From Gammaproteobacteria bacterium (lineage in GTDB: Bacteria; Pseudomonadota; Gammaproteobacteria; SZUA-229): DNA of 64,000 bases. Shown here piece after piece: positions 1 to 9,192 of this stretch. The number at the start of each line of letters is the position of its first letter. The first letter of the stretch is position 1. The translations under genes were made by a program, and so were the position numbers. Location of the stretch: NCBI GenBank assembly GCA_029882215.1, contig JAOULC010000014.1:1-64000 (forward strand). Direction: 5' to 3'. Below the pieces are notes generated by a model. It was given only the letters and a program-made list of their open reading frames with translations. It was not told the origin of the DNA and did not search any database.

Positions 1-939
1 AGAGACGGGGGTATTATCTGTTGCTGTCTGACCGGTAGATATTGTATTTGTAGCACCATAAGAATCTGTAACCGTTAAACTAACACTGACTGTTCCTTCA
101 TTTGGAAAGATATAAGTGAGTTCTTTTTCATTAAAGACCTCTTCACCAATTTCAGCACTATTAACTATCCACTGCCAGCTAACAATACTGTCTTCTGGAT
201 CCGGGTCATACGACAGATCAGTAAAGCGAATATAGTCACCTTCAACCGGCTGATTGGGTAAGAATTCAAACCTGGCAACAGGTGGCAGATTGACATTATC
301 AAAATACGCCCACGAGGAATGTGCTTCATTACTGTCGCCTGACAGCCCGTATTCCAGAGTCAGCTCAGAGCCATCAACCGGTAAATTTGATAATTTAGCG
401 ACAACCCAGCCAGTATCGAGAAACTGTCCACGCTTACCGACATCAATCACAATATCACACGGCAGTTGAGAACATGTCATGACCTGTCCGTCGGGCATGG
501 TAAACACTAACGGATTACCCTGTTCGTCACTGATAGTGGCAGACTCTACAGATGGACCAGTGAGCTTGATGGTAAAGTGATCATATCCCCTGTGTTCCCA
601 TGAAAATAATCTAAAGCTTAAGAGAATGTGATCGCGCACAGAGTAGAAATGTTGCGCTACAGAATTGAGGCCACTCGGTTGTTTTTCGGATACTGCCTTA
701 GGTGAGCCAAGTCTTAGCATATGCTGATTTTTATAAGGCAACACCGTAATATTCATATCATCATAAGTGGATGAGTCAGCAGGACCATCTTGACTTGTAA
801 CAATGACACTGTCTGATTGTGTAACATCCCAGGCTGAAAGCCCTGATTCGAAACCCGAATTAACAAGACCAGATGCATATAGTGATTGACTTAAGGAAAA
901 CAAAAAAGAAGTAGAGAAAACTATAATAAAGACACGCAT
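1..939 (-). CDS. Secreted protein with PKD domain, C-terminal part beyond window
   Basis: An open frame runs from an ATG at 939 to the left edge without a stop, so only about 313 N-terminal residues are visible. Residues 1-22 look like a Sec signal peptide with a likely cut after LYA. The mature protein opens with LVNSGFESGLSAW, a pattern typical of beta-sandwich carbohydrate-binding-like modules. From about residue 225 there is a PKD-type Ig fold (PVARFEF... YDPDPEDSIVSWQW). The start has a strong AGGAG ribosome site 7-8 bases upstream. It probably acts outside the cell or on the surface in adhesion or polymer binding. The catalytic or anchoring part, if any, lies outside the window, so no specific function can be given. 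Confidence 0.75.
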   Translation of the reverse strand, partial: MRVFIIVFSTSFLFSLSQSLYASGLVNSGFESGLSAWDVTQSDSVIVTSQDGPADSSTYDDMNITVLPYKNQHMLRLGSPKAVSEKQPSGLNSVAQHFYSVRDHILLSFRLFSWEHRGYDHFTIKLTGPSVESATISDEQGNPLVFTMPDGQVMTCSQLPCDIVIDVGKRGQFLDTGWVVAKLSNLPVDGSELTLEYGLSGDSNEAHSSWAYFDNVNLPPVARFEFLPNQPVEGDYIRFTDLSYDPDPEDSIVSWQWIVNSAEIGEEVFNEKELTYIFPNEGTVSVSLTVTDSYGATNTISTGQTATDNTPVS

Positions 940-1521
940 AACGATCACTCCTTTTTATGCAGTACAATCCGTTAATTCATGATAAAGAATGTGTTAAAAC
1001 CACCTGTATAAACTTAAATAGCTGATTATTTTCAAGAGTGCAGATCTGAAGAATAATTAACAAGACAACAGATATATTATGAAAATTTAAGTTTATACCA
1101 TAAAAATACTTAAGACTAAAAAAAAGTATTTTTACAACGAGATTTATCCAAAAAATGGTTTACAACCATAAACCCAATTAATTGTTGTGGTCAAAATAAT
1201 ATATAAATTACCGTAAATATTTATGAAGCATATTTGATGCCAAAATAAATTATTAGTACCTAAACAAAGACTTATACAAGCCGCTGACATAAAGAAACAA
1301 AATATGTAAAGATAACTGACTAGTTGTATAGCGGTATATATCTGTAGACAGTTGGAGTTTTATATAACAGTAATTTTTACATGTCCAATAAGTATATTTA
1401 TGCTAAGTTATAATTAATAATTATAAATCCTTAATATTAAATATTTAATTAATACAAAACATGATAAAACAAAACCATTACTGGTAATAATCATGAATAA
1501 ACGACATGGATAGATTTTAAA
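940..1521. other. AT-rich divergent intergenic region
   Basis: About 580 bases lie between the divergent PKD-protein and transporter genes. The region is very AT-rich with many TTAAT/AATTA words. It includes a perfect small inverted repeat ATGGTT-TAC-AACCAT at 1155-1169. No convincing ORF, RNA gene or canonical promoter could be singled out. It presumably carries the promoters of both flanking genes. Confidence 0.5.
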
Positions 1522-4212
1522 TTGCTGCTAAAAGAAACAGGAAAATTCTTTCTTATAAGCGACAGCGAGCTGCCAAAAGTCTTCTATTTCTATTGCCTGT
1601 ATTTTTTAATTGGAACCGGAATGGCCCTCGGAAGAGGAACCGCTGATGCACTATTTTTTAAGCGGTACGGTATCGATTATCTGCCTGTAATGTATATCAT
1701 TGTCAGTGTAACACTCTGTTTATCTAGTCTTTTATATGCAGCACTCGCTGATAGAATTCCCGCAGAAAAGTTTTTTAAGTATCTGTTTTCTATATTAGCT
1801 ATCCTCCTTATTGGAAACTGGCTTGCGATCTCAGAAACAGATAGCGGTCTTTCTTACCCGCTCTATTTTATAATTTACGAGGTAGCATCTGAATTACTGG
1901 TTATCCATGCAGCGCATTACTTTAGTCAAAATTTTGATACCTTACAGACCAAAAGGCTCTCACCAGTTATTATGAGCGGTGCACAAATTGGTGCTATATT
2001 TGGCGGTATTTTTCTCGCTACTGCATCTCATCTCGTAGGAGTACAGAATATTATTCTTATATGGTGCCTGCTGCTGAGTCTAAGCCTATTGATCATTACC
2101 ATCAGGCACCGCCAGACAGGACCTTCTCCTTATTACAGAGCTGGCTACAAAAGCAACAATAAGATTGAACAGTCAGTCAGTGATATAAAAGAAGGCCTGT
2201 CATTACTTAAACACTCAAATTTACTGAGGGCCATGTCATTTTCACTTTTTTTCATGGTCATTACATTTTATGTAATGTCCTATTCAGTTAACAGAATATA
2301 TACCGATACATTCACTTCAGAGGAATCGCTAACAGCATTTTTTGGTGTGCTGAGTGCGGTTAATAGTGTTGCTGCCCTGTTCATTCAGTTGTTTATAACA
2401 AACAGATTAATTAGGCGATTTGGTGCAAAGAAGATAAACCTGATTTTCCCAATCACCAGTATATTCAGTTATCTGGCATTATTAATTAGCTTTGCACTGC
2501 CCAGTGCAATTATGGCAAGTTTCAATAAAGATGCGCTAATGATAGCGGTGCGCAATCCAGTAAGAAATATATTTTTTAGCGCCCTGCCTGACAATATTCA
2601 GGGGCGAGCCAGAGCAACCTCGATAGTGGTAGTAATGCCAATAGCACTGTCATTAACCGGTGCTCTTATCTGGATAATGCAATCATTTGAAAATCCTGTA
2701 TATTTAATCGCTTTAGGTATTAGTTCAGCACTTTTATATTTATATTATTGCAGGCAAACCAACAAAGCCTATGTAGCAGAAATGGTGTTACATCTTAAGA
2801 AAAAACTATTCATACCTGAAACTGATAAGAGAATAAATACCGGAACACATGACAAGGAACTGCTTGAAGAATTGTCTCTTAGTCTTACAAAAAAGAATAC
2901 ACTAACAGTCGATTTGGCACGTTATATCACGACTTACTTTCCGTTCAATGCGAATCAGTTGATTCTTAATAATATTGACAACACTGACAAAGCAACTAAA
3001 GATGAAATAATTCATTTACTCGGTAAAAATTACACCAAAGAGCTGCATTTTTATTTGAAATCTGAAATTAATACGACTGACATACATCTTAAACATACAA
3101 TACTAACAACACTTTTTGAATCAAGAAATACAGACAGCTTCAGCTTAATAACAGACAGCCTGAACAGTGACAGCCCAAGACTACAAGCAGCAGGTATATA
3201 CGGTTGCCTTATATTTGATGATGAAAACAGCTACGAAAAGGCCATTTCAGTATGGACAGAGCTGACCGAATGTAATCACATAAATTCAAGACTGGCATCG
3301 CTAGAGTTAATAAAATGCATTAATACTAGCAATTCAGATCACACCTTAATACTCGATAACTATAAAATCATTATTAGTAATTTGCTGAAAAGCGAGCAAT
3401 ACAGAGCACTTAAATTAACCCTTATAAACCTGCAAAACTGGCCTGAAGATAAATTTGATGAAATCAGTGAGCTAATATATGAGACTTATAAACGGACACC
3501 TCCCTGCATCAGGTTACTTTGTATAAAAGTATGCCACCTGATGTCAGATTACATGCAGCTATTATTTATGCAGGAGGTCCTTGAAGACAACAGCCAGCTG
3601 GTAAGAGATCAGGCTGTAGAAAAACTTATCACATCTGAATCATACAGTCCGACAGACCTGGTTAAATGGATTACTACTTACAATAAGGGCTCACCACGTT
3701 CTCAATTATCGGTACTAAAAGTACTCCAGCAGCACAATACATCCAAACAGTTAATGAAAGATATTGCTATTGCTAAAGCTAAAGATGCACAGTTAATAAC
3801 AAAGGCGATCAGAATTATTAGTGTCGACCCGAGAAAAAAATCAATACCATCGCTGGAGTTACTAAACTACACATTAACTGACAGACGACAGCAAATCATT
3901 GACCTGACACTTTTTGCCATGCATACACTTGAAGATCCAAATAACATCGATGTAGTAAGAGCAGGTATAAAAAGCCATAACCCGCGACATATAGCGAATG
4001 CTTGTGAAGTACTTCTGAATTTGAACGAAAGAGAGATCGCAGACATATTAATTGATATATTCGAAGATCTAAATCATAAAAAGAACGAGATATCATATAA
4101 TGAAGCAAAAGATTTTAGCTGCACTCTGGATATACTATTATGGTGCAGTAAAAGACTGGATCCCTGGTTACAGTGCTGCTCTCTTAATGCTAAAGATTTA
4201 TATGTACAATAA
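1522..4212 (+). CDS. ATP/ADP-translocase-like membrane protein with C-terminal helical repeats
   Basis: This 896-residue protein has two halves. Residues about 19-430 hold around twelve hydrophobic segments and resemble the nucleotide translocase (Npt/Tlc) and MFS-related fold. Residues about 430-890 are soluble and wholly helical, with the spacing expected of HEAT/ARM-like repeats. Known nucleotide transporters of this family stop after the membrane half, so the repeat tail suggests a regulatory or docking role. The frame is open from a TAA at 1498, and the only usable start before the first membrane helix is TTG at 1522. It lacks a clear ribosome site, so the start is uncertain. The next gene, 20 bases on, encodes a lone cyclic-nucleotide-binding fold that may work with it. 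The substrate is unknown. Confidence 0.7.
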   Translation: MLLKETGKFFLISDSELPKVFYFYCLYFLIGTGMALGRGTADALFFKRYGIDYLPVMYIIVSVTLCLSSLLYAALADRIPAEKFFKYLFSILAILLIGNWLAISETDSGLSYPLYFIIYEVASELLVIHAAHYFSQNFDTLQTKRLSPVIMSGAQIGAIFGGIFLATASHLVGVQNIILIWCLLLSLSLLIITIRHRQTGPSPYYRAGYKSNNKIEQSVSDIKEGLSLLKHSNLLRAMSFSLFFMVITFYVMSYSVNRIYTDTFTSEESLTAFFGVLSAVNSVAALFIQLFITNRLIRRFGAKKINLIFPITSIFSYLALLISFALPSAIMASFNKDALMIAVRNPVRNIFFSALPDNIQGRARATSIVVVMPIALSLTGALIWIMQSFENPVYLIALGISSALLYLYYCRQTNKAYVAEMVLHLKKKLFIPETDKRINTGTHDKELLEELSLSLTKKNTLTVDLARYITTYFPFNANQLILNNIDNTDKATKDEIIHLLGKNYTKELHFYLKSEINTTDIHLKHTILTTLFESRNTDSFSLITDSLNSDSPRLQAAGIYGCLIFDDENSYEKAISVWTELTECNHINSRLASLELIKCINTSNSDHTLILDNYKIIISNLLKSEQYRALKLTLINLQNWPEDKFDEISELIYETYKRTPPCIRLLCIKVCHLMSDYMQLLFMQEVLEDNSQLVRDQAVEKLITSESYSPTDLVKWITTYNKGSPRSQLSVLKVLQQHNTSKQLMKDIAIAKAKDAQLITKAIRIISVDPRKKSIPSLELLNYTLTDRRQQIIDLTLFAMHTLEDPNNIDVVRAGIKSHNPRHIANACEVLLNLNEREIADILIDIFEDLNHKKNEISYNEAKDFSCTLDILLWCSKRLDPWLQCCSLNAKDLYVQ

Positions 4213-4232
4213 TAAGATTAAACGAAACATAT

Positions 4233-4694
4233 ATGACTGATATATTTGAAAGAATTCTATTACTTAAACGGTCATCTGTTTTTAGTAAAATACAGACTGA
4301 AGACCTCCAGATAGTTGCACAATCACTTGAATTAGCATCGTACTCTAAAGGTGACAGGATTTTTGACATCGACGACGACGGAGATCTTATGTATATAATC
4401 CAGCAAGGTTGCATTGGTATCTCCACACATAATGACCCCACTATAAGGGAATTTATCGTGACATTGAAAGCCGGCGACTGTTTTGGTGAAATGAACTTAC
4501 TGGATGAATTACCACGGTCAGCGACAGCACACGTCATTGAAGATGCAGCTTTACTTTGCTTACATAAAGAAAAACTTCATGGTCTTATCGTTAATTACCC
4601 TGAGCTCAGTCTCGGAATCCTTAAGAGCCTGAGCATAAAATTAAGAGAAACAACCATTATGCTACAGCAGTGCAATAGTGAACTAGAGAAATAG
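4233..4694 (+). CDS. Single-domain cyclic-nucleotide-binding (CAP_ED) protein
   Basis: The 153-residue product is essentially one CAP_ED beta-barrel (residues about 10-130). Its phosphate-binding cassette reads GEMNLLDELPRSATA at about 85-99, which keeps the Gly-Glu and Arg-Ser-Ala positions that hold a cyclic nucleotide in CRP-like domains. There is no DNA-binding helix-turn-helix, only a short helical C-terminus. It therefore cannot be a CRP regulator and more likely works as a detachable sensor subunit. It starts 20 bases after the translocase-like gene and probably shares its transcript. Many homologues of that transporter carry this domain fused, so the pair may be a split version. The ligand is not known. 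Confidence 0.75.
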   Translation: MTDIFERILLLKRSSVFSKIQTEDLQIVAQSLELASYSKGDRIFDIDDDGDLMYIIQQGCIGISTHNDPTIREFIVTLKAGDCFGEMNLLDELPRSATAHVIEDAALLCLHKEKLHGLIVNYPELSLGILKSLSIKLRETTIMLQQCNSELEK

Positions 4695-4752
4695 TATTAT
4701 ATTAAATGGAACTCTTCAATGAAGTATAGCTAATCATACTGCTAAACCAGTA

Positions 4753-5166
4753 TCAGGCTAGTGCTTTCTTTTTAACCATGGTTAATCTGTTACGACCGTC
4801 ATCTGTTTGCTGATAGCTCATCTGATCAAGATTTTTTTTCATTAAGTACACGCCCATTCCACCCTTGCTTCTCCTGGACAATGGAACATTCAGATCCGGA
4901 GCTATTTTTTTTGTTGGATCATATAACCGGCCACAGTCAGTCAGCACAACAATCAGTGCATTTTCATGTTGCTCGACATCTACTTGTATTTCACCTTCAC
5001 AGCCACAATAACCGTGTAGAATAATATTTGTAACTGCCTCATCTGTAGCTAATTTAATATCATAAATCTCAGCATTGCTGAGACCCAGCGCTTTTGCCTG
5101 AGCCTCAACAAATTCATACGCCAGTGATAAGTGCTCGTAATCAGCAGGTATTACAATCCTAGCCAT
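4753..5166 (-). CDS. RsbW-like anti-sigma factor / serine protein kinase (HATPase)
   Basis: The 137-residue protein is a GHKL ATPase of the RsbW/SpoIIAB kind. The N-box is DEAVTNIILHGY (E43, N47), the G1 region LTDCGRLYDP (D77, G79) and the G2 loop KGGMGVYLMK (about 101-110). Proteins of this family phosphorylate a STAS-domain antagonist on serine and hold a target, classically a sigma factor, when the antagonist is phosphorylated. It is the last gene of a three-gene minus-strand set, 27 bases after the STAS gene. No sigma factor gene lies nearby, so the regulated partner is unknown and may be another effector such as a cyclase. Confidence 0.85.
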   Translation of the reverse strand: MARIVIPADYEHLSLAYEFVEAQAKALGLSNAEIYDIKLATDEAVTNIILHGYCGCEGEIQVDVEQHENALIVVLTDCGRLYDPTKKIAPDLNVPLSRRSKGGMGVYLMKKNLDQMSYQQTDDGRNRLTMVKKKALA

Positions 5167-5193
5167 TCTGGTATTAGAGTTCTATTTTAAATA

Positions 5194-5559
5194 TCAGAAT
5201 GCAGAAATTGCTTCATCTAAATCAGAATAGATGTTTATATAACTGTCAAAACCCAGTGTTTTAACAATTCTACTGACTTCATCTGTCGGGTTAAGCAGCC
5301 CAAGATGAGGCGTTTTACCGCCATCAGTTATACCACCAAGCATACTATAGATTGAATGCATGGCTTTAAATCCGGCGCTGGACATATACCCTACCTCTGT
5401 CATATCCAGTAGCATATAGTCGGCTCCTTCTTTCTTCTCTTCTTCTGCTTTTTCTTGCAAGCTTGTATAGGTACTGGCATCCACCTGACCGATGAGCTGC
5501 AAAACGGTAACCGGTACCCGACCTTCTTTATTAACAACATTTATTTTCAAACTTGACAT
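5194..5559 (-). CDS. STAS-domain anti-sigma factor antagonist (RsbV-like)
   Basis: The 121-residue protein is a single STAS domain. The segment DMTEVGYMSSAGFKAMH aligns with the SpoIIAA/RsbV phosphorylation motif, which makes Ser61 the likely phospho-acceptor. The residue before it is Ser in place of the usual Asp. The neighbouring kinase should phosphorylate it and the neighbouring SpoIIE-type phosphatase should dephosphorylate it. The ATG at 5559 has a good GGAGG ribosome site about 6 bases upstream. It lies between the other two members of the switch with short spacers, indicating one operon. Confidence 0.87.
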   Translation of the reverse strand: MSSLKINVVNKEGRVPVTVLQLIGQVDASTYTSLQEKAEEEKKEGADYMLLDMTEVGYMSSAGFKAMHSIYSMLGGITDGGKTPHLGLLNPTDEVSRIVKTLGFDSYINIYSDLDEAISAF

Positions 5560-5597
5560 TCCATCCTCCAGTTGGCTTTTATGGCCAAGAAAATTAA

Positions 5598-6866
5598 CTA
5601 TTGAATAATACTCATCCCTGCCTGTCTCTTAAGTGCCAGCATAGTAATATCATCCGACTGTGTAGCACCTAAAGTAAACTTCCTTATATCTGCTTCTATT
5701 CCACTCAATACATCTTCTGTCGATTGAGTGCTATTGCACAAATAATTTTGTAACCTTTCCATTCCATATTGTTCATTATATATATTCATTGCCTCGGTTA
5801 CACCATCTGTATAACCTAACAAAATATCACCCTCATCAAGATGGGCTTTCTTTACTTCAAAGTGCGCACCGGGAAACAATCCAACTACCGGACCTGTTGT
5901 ACCCAGCTCATACTTGATTTTTTTATCACCTATAATTTCGACTGTTTCATGCCCACAGTTCACATAACTTATATCACCAGTTTTTAAATCAATCATGGAA
6001 AAAAATACTGTTGCAAACATATTTGAACGACCATGTGTCATGGAGATATAATTATTAGTCAGTGAAATACTTCTTAACAGCAATTCTTCGGGCATATTGG
6101 CGGTATTTTTATCTCCAATGAAAATATTCGAATCGAAGTATTTTTCAGCATTGGTAGAGGCACGTAACAGACTCCTGAACAATGTCATAAATAAAGCAGC
6201 TCCGACACCTTTATCAGCCACATCGGCAATTATGAATGCAAGCTGGCCGTTTCGATCGACAATAAAAGCATCATAGAAGTCACCGGCACATTCACGAGCC
6301 GCATGAAAATAATCGGCCAGCTCCCAGCCATCTATCTCCGGCAATTTTTCAGGGAGAAACCCTGACTGTATTTTACGACCAATCTTTAACTCGGTTTCTA
6401 ACTCCCGAATCTGCAAATAATCATTTGATATATCAGTTACCCGACTGCGCATTGAGCTGCATAAGGAGGAAATAATAGACGTTGTTATCTCAGGTGTCTC
6501 TCTCATAAGTTCGTGCAATGTTTGCTTGGTAATCTCAAGTAATATTGTTTCAGAAACAGCAGATATAGATGCACTGCGCACATCATTATCCAGTATAGCC
6601 ATTTCACCAAACACTTCGCCTGCGCCTATCTTGTTGTATACAATATCATTATCATGCACTTTTACTGAACCAGTATGGACGATGTACATAGAAGAGCCAG
6701 TTTGCCCTTTTTCAAAAACTAATTTATCTGGAGGAATAACGAGAACATCGACTAACAAGGAAATCTTTTTTACAGTCGACTCACCAGCGTGTGAAAAAAA
6801 ACGGGATTGTCGTAGTGTTTTTAGAATATCAGACTGTTTCACAGGGAGATCTATATCAACATCCAT
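5598..6866 (-). CDS. Cyclic-nucleotide-sensing SpoIIE/RsbU-type serine phosphatase
   Basis: The 422-residue protein has an N-terminal CAP_ED domain (about 17-135, cassette GEMAILDNDVRSASI), a helical signalling linker (about 140-168) and a PP2C-like SpoIIE phosphatase domain (about 170-415). Metal-binding acidic residues are visible in GDFYDAF (D196), ADVADKG (D215) and GYTDGVTEA (D354). In this family the enzyme removes phosphate from the STAS antagonist, which then frees the target of the RsbW-like kinase. Having a CAP_ED sensor at the front means the switch is probably set by a cyclic nucleotide or similar ligand. It is the first gene of the operon. Confidence 0.87.
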   Translation of the reverse strand: MDVDIDLPVKQSDILKTLRQSRFFSHAGESTVKKISLLVDVLVIPPDKLVFEKGQTGSSMYIVHTGSVKVHDNDIVYNKIGAGEVFGEMAILDNDVRSASISAVSETILLEITKQTLHELMRETPEITTSIISSLCSSMRSRVTDISNDYLQIRELETELKIGRKIQSGFLPEKLPEIDGWELADYFHAARECAGDFYDAFIVDRNGQLAFIIADVADKGVGAALFMTLFRSLLRASTNAEKYFDSNIFIGDKNTANMPEELLLRSISLTNNYISMTHGRSNMFATVFFSMIDLKTGDISYVNCGHETVEIIGDKKIKYELGTTGPVVGLFPGAHFEVKKAHLDEGDILLGYTDGVTEAMNIYNEQYGMERLQNYLCNSTQSTEDVLSGIEADIRKFTLGATQSDDITMLALKRQAGMSIIQ

Positions 6867-7177
6867 TTAGATAGCACTCTCTATATTTTTAACGAGGGCA
6901 AACCATATGCATCAATCATATTACATTTTGTTAAAAACAAAAACTATATATGTGAAATATTATGATTTATAAAAATATCATACCTGAAATATATAGTGCA
7001 TATATTTTATATTTATAGGAGCCATAGACCTTACTTATAAGCCGGCCTTAACAACCACAAAATGATCATCAGAGTTGATTTTGTTACTTTCTGTACACCG
7101 CTTGATATAAACACAAAAAAAAATACACCTTATACTATTTCATTACTACTGCGCATAAAGTCATATTTCTTATGCAT
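6867..7177. other. AT-rich intergenic region before the partner-switching operon
   Basis: About 310 AT-rich bases separate the start of the phosphatase gene from the terminator of the fdhC transcript. The region should hold the promoter of the minus-strand partner-switching operon. I see no ORF and no GG-N10-GC sigma54 site here. A loose inverted repeat (GCATAA...TTATGC) lies at about 7152-7175, just before the terminator. Confidence 0.4.
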
Positions 7178-7203
7178 AAAAAAGCCAGATAAATCTGGCT
7201 TTT
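7178..7203 (-). terminator. Intrinsic terminator of the fdh operon
   Basis: A ten-pair stem AAAAGCCAGA / TCTGGCTTTT (7180-7189 with 7194-7203) closes a four-base loop. It lies 25 bases after the fdhC stop codon, and A/T runs on both sides allow it to work in either direction. Confidence 0.85.
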
Positions 7204-7227
7204 CCTGGCTAAAATAATATCAGCTAT

Positions 7228-8286
7228 TTATGCAGATGATTTTGCACCTGTAACATCCATATCATCATTATCCTGCATAACTTCATCATACCAGAGATCA
7301 TGATGTTGTTTTGCCCAGTTCTCATCTACTTCGCCGGTAAGCATTCCATCGAGTGAGCCTTCACTGCCAAGGGTTCCGATGTAGATATGACCAAAAGCAA
7401 TCGATATCCAGATGATAGATAATGCACCATGTACCAGATTTGCATTTTGCATAGTACTGCGAACTTGTTCCAGGTTTGGAAAATCAAGAATTAATCCGCT
7501 GATGCCTACAGTTAGACCAACCAGTGTAACGATCCAGAACCAGACTTTTTCACCACCATTGAAGCGCCCACAACTAACGTGCTGATTACCAATGATGCCG
7601 CCGCCACCGGCTTTAAACCATTTGATATCATTGTCGTTAATCATATTATGTTTAATCCAGCTAAGAATTAAAATAACCAGTACCGCGACAAACAATGGAC
7701 CGAGATAATTATGCACCGCCATTGCAAGAGACGCATAAGCAGCAAAACCATCACCACCCAATACCGGTATTAAAACGTATCTGCCAAACAACATGCTAAG
7801 GCCTGTAATCGCTAGAATGATGAATAACGACGCCACGGTCCAGTGGATGATACGATCAAAAATACTCCAGCGTGTGATTGTTTTACCAGAACGTCCATTA
7901 TCCAGTTTCATGCCACCCGATTTAAGGTGATACAAAAGAATGGTCAGCAGACTGATTAGCACCAGATAACCACCAATGGTGGCAACGGCACCATTACGCA
8001 GCCGGCGCCAGTTTTCTCCTGCACTCTGAATCAGTACATTTTTTTCCAGCCTGTTTATGTCTGTATAACCTTCCTCTCCGCCACGAACAGCACGCCAGTA
8101 ATTGGCACGCGGGTTTGATTCTGCAGTTTGATCAGCTGCATTCGCTGTAGATATTACATCTGTATAGACGTAACCACCTAAAGGCATTAACACTACTGAT
8201 AAAACCATAATAAGAAATGACCAGCCCATCATGCGCTTGCGGCGTGACAGACGGGAGTCCTTATTGCTGCTTATCTGTTTAGTCAT
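7228..8286 (-). CDS. fdhC: Formate dehydrogenase cytochrome b556 (gamma) subunit
   Basis: The 352-residue integral membrane protein belongs to the FdnI/FdoI cytochrome b family, which carries electrons from the FdhAB heterodimer to the quinone pool. It is longer than E. coli FdnI (about 217 residues) because of an N-terminal extension with a membrane segment at about 20-45 and a periplasmic stretch to about 100. Four core membrane helices follow. Likely haem b ligands are the His in RIIHWTVASL, AVHNYLGPLF, LVHGALSII and FGHIYIG. Its gene closes the operon directly before a strong terminator. The extended form is common in free-living proteobacteria. Confidence 0.92.
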   Translation of the reverse strand: MTKQISSNKDSRLSRRKRMMGWSFLIMVLSVVLMPLGGYVYTDVISTANAADQTAESNPRANYWRAVRGGEEGYTDINRLEKNVLIQSAGENWRRLRNGAVATIGGYLVLISLLTILLYHLKSGGMKLDNGRSGKTITRWSIFDRIIHWTVASLFIILAITGLSMLFGRYVLIPVLGGDGFAAYASLAMAVHNYLGPLFVAVLVILILSWIKHNMINDNDIKWFKAGGGGIIGNQHVSCGRFNGGEKVWFWIVTLVGLTVGISGLILDFPNLEQVRSTMQNANLVHGALSIIWISIAFGHIYIGTLGSEGSLDGMLTGEVDENWAKQHHDLWYDEVMQDNDDMDVTGAKSSA

Positions 8287-8300
8287 TATAACTCTCCACC

Positions 8301-8498
8301 TTAACGGTCGGTCTGAACCATATCAAAACGTTCACGTAAGCGTTCTTTATGTGCACTGGATTTTGATGCGCTTAGTAAAGGATCGATAGGCCCTTTATAA
8401 ACACCCGGTGCATGCATCCCAGTCACGACATCGTCATAACAAGCCGTTAGTAAGACACTGCTTAGCAACATGATCATGATGCTGAAAACTCTTAGCAT
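8301..8498 (-). CDS. Small lipoprotein inserted between fdhB and fdhC
   Basis: I do not recognise this protein. The ORF is open further upstream, but ATG 8498 is preferred because a GGGGACG ribosome site lies about 5-8 bases upstream. This gives 65 residues. It has a classic lipoprotein signal with the lipobox LLTAC, so the mature chain is only about 45 residues and is anchored to a membrane by its first Cys. The mature part ends in a charged helix (SSAHKERLRERFDMVQTDR). It is 14 bases from fdhC, so it is co-transcribed. A role in assembly or periplasmic anchoring of the dehydrogenase is only an inference from position. Confidence 0.65.
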   Translation of the reverse strand: MLRVFSIMIMLLSSVLLTACYDDVVTGMHAPGVYKGPIDPLLSASKSSAHKERLRERFDMVQTDR

Positions 8499-8566
8499 TT
8501 TTACGTCCCCGTTTATTAGTTGTCTCATGAAAACGAGACTGCTTTAACAACAGCCTCGTTTCACTT

Positions 8567-9154
8567 TTAGGATTTGCCGTAAGCCTTGTCCCATCCCCAG
8601 GTTTGAGGGCGGTCACTGCGGCGCAGCGTACGTTCTCTGTAAATACCTGAGACGATATCTCCATCACCCGCCAGCAATGCTTTGGTAGAACACATTTCAG
8701 CACATAATGGTAGCTTGCCTTCTGCAATACGGTTACGACCGTATTTTTCGCGTTCAGCTTCAGAGTTATCTTCTTCAGGGCCACCGGCACAGAAAGTACA
8801 TTTATCCATTTTTCCACGCACGCCAAAGGCAGACTGCTGTGGATACTGTGGTGCACCAAACGGACAGGCATAAGAGCAATAACCGCAACCGATACACTGA
8901 TCCTTGTCATGCAGCACGATGCCGTCGTCAGTTGTATAGAAACAATCGACCGGGCAAACCGCAGCACATGGAGCATCGGTACAATGCATGCAGGCTACTG
9001 AGATTGATTTTTCCCCGGGCTCACCGTCTCCAAGTGTTACCACTCGACGACGATTAACACCCCAGGGCACTTCATTTTCATTCTTACATGCTGTGACACA
9101 ACCGTTACACTCTATGCACCGTTCTGCATCACACAAAAACTTCATACGAGCCAT
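8567..9154 (-). CDS. fdhB: Formate dehydrogenase iron-sulfur (beta) subunit
   Basis: The 195-residue protein carries four Cys-rich motifs for four [4Fe-4S] clusters: CIECNGCVTAC (from residue 13), CMHCTDAPCAAVCP, CIGCGYCSYACP and a split CTFC ... CAEMC set. It is the electron conduit between the molybdo/tungstopterin subunit and the cytochrome b. It lacks the C-terminal membrane anchor helix of E. coli FdnH (about 294 residues), which is common in shorter FdhB proteins of this type. There is no signal peptide, so it is expected to travel with FdhA through the Tat system. It lies 38 bases after fdhA. Confidence 0.93.
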   Translation of the reverse strand: MARMKFLCDAERCIECNGCVTACKNENEVPWGVNRRRVVTLGDGEPGEKSISVACMHCTDAPCAAVCPVDCFYTTDDGIVLHDKDQCIGCGYCSYACPFGAPQYPQQSAFGVRGKMDKCTFCAGGPEEDNSEAEREKYGRNRIAEGKLPLCAEMCSTKALLAGDGDIVSGIYRERTLRRSDRPQTWGWDKAYGKS

Positions 9155-9192
9155 TTTTTATTCTCCTCGTTGTTTTCTTTGTCGCGGCCTGT

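Noticed and set aside
254-469. 71-codon plus-strand ORF
   Set aside because: It lies antisense to the PKD-protein frame, which has a signal peptide, domain pattern and ribosome site.
4736-4753. Small hairpin ATACTG/CAGTAT between convergent genes
   Set aside because: Six AT-rich pairs with no T-run are too weak to call a terminator.
8434-8976. 180-codon minus-strand ORF overlapping fdhB
   Set aside because: It is an out-of-frame shadow of fdhB and the lipoprotein gene; its residue composition is not protein-like.
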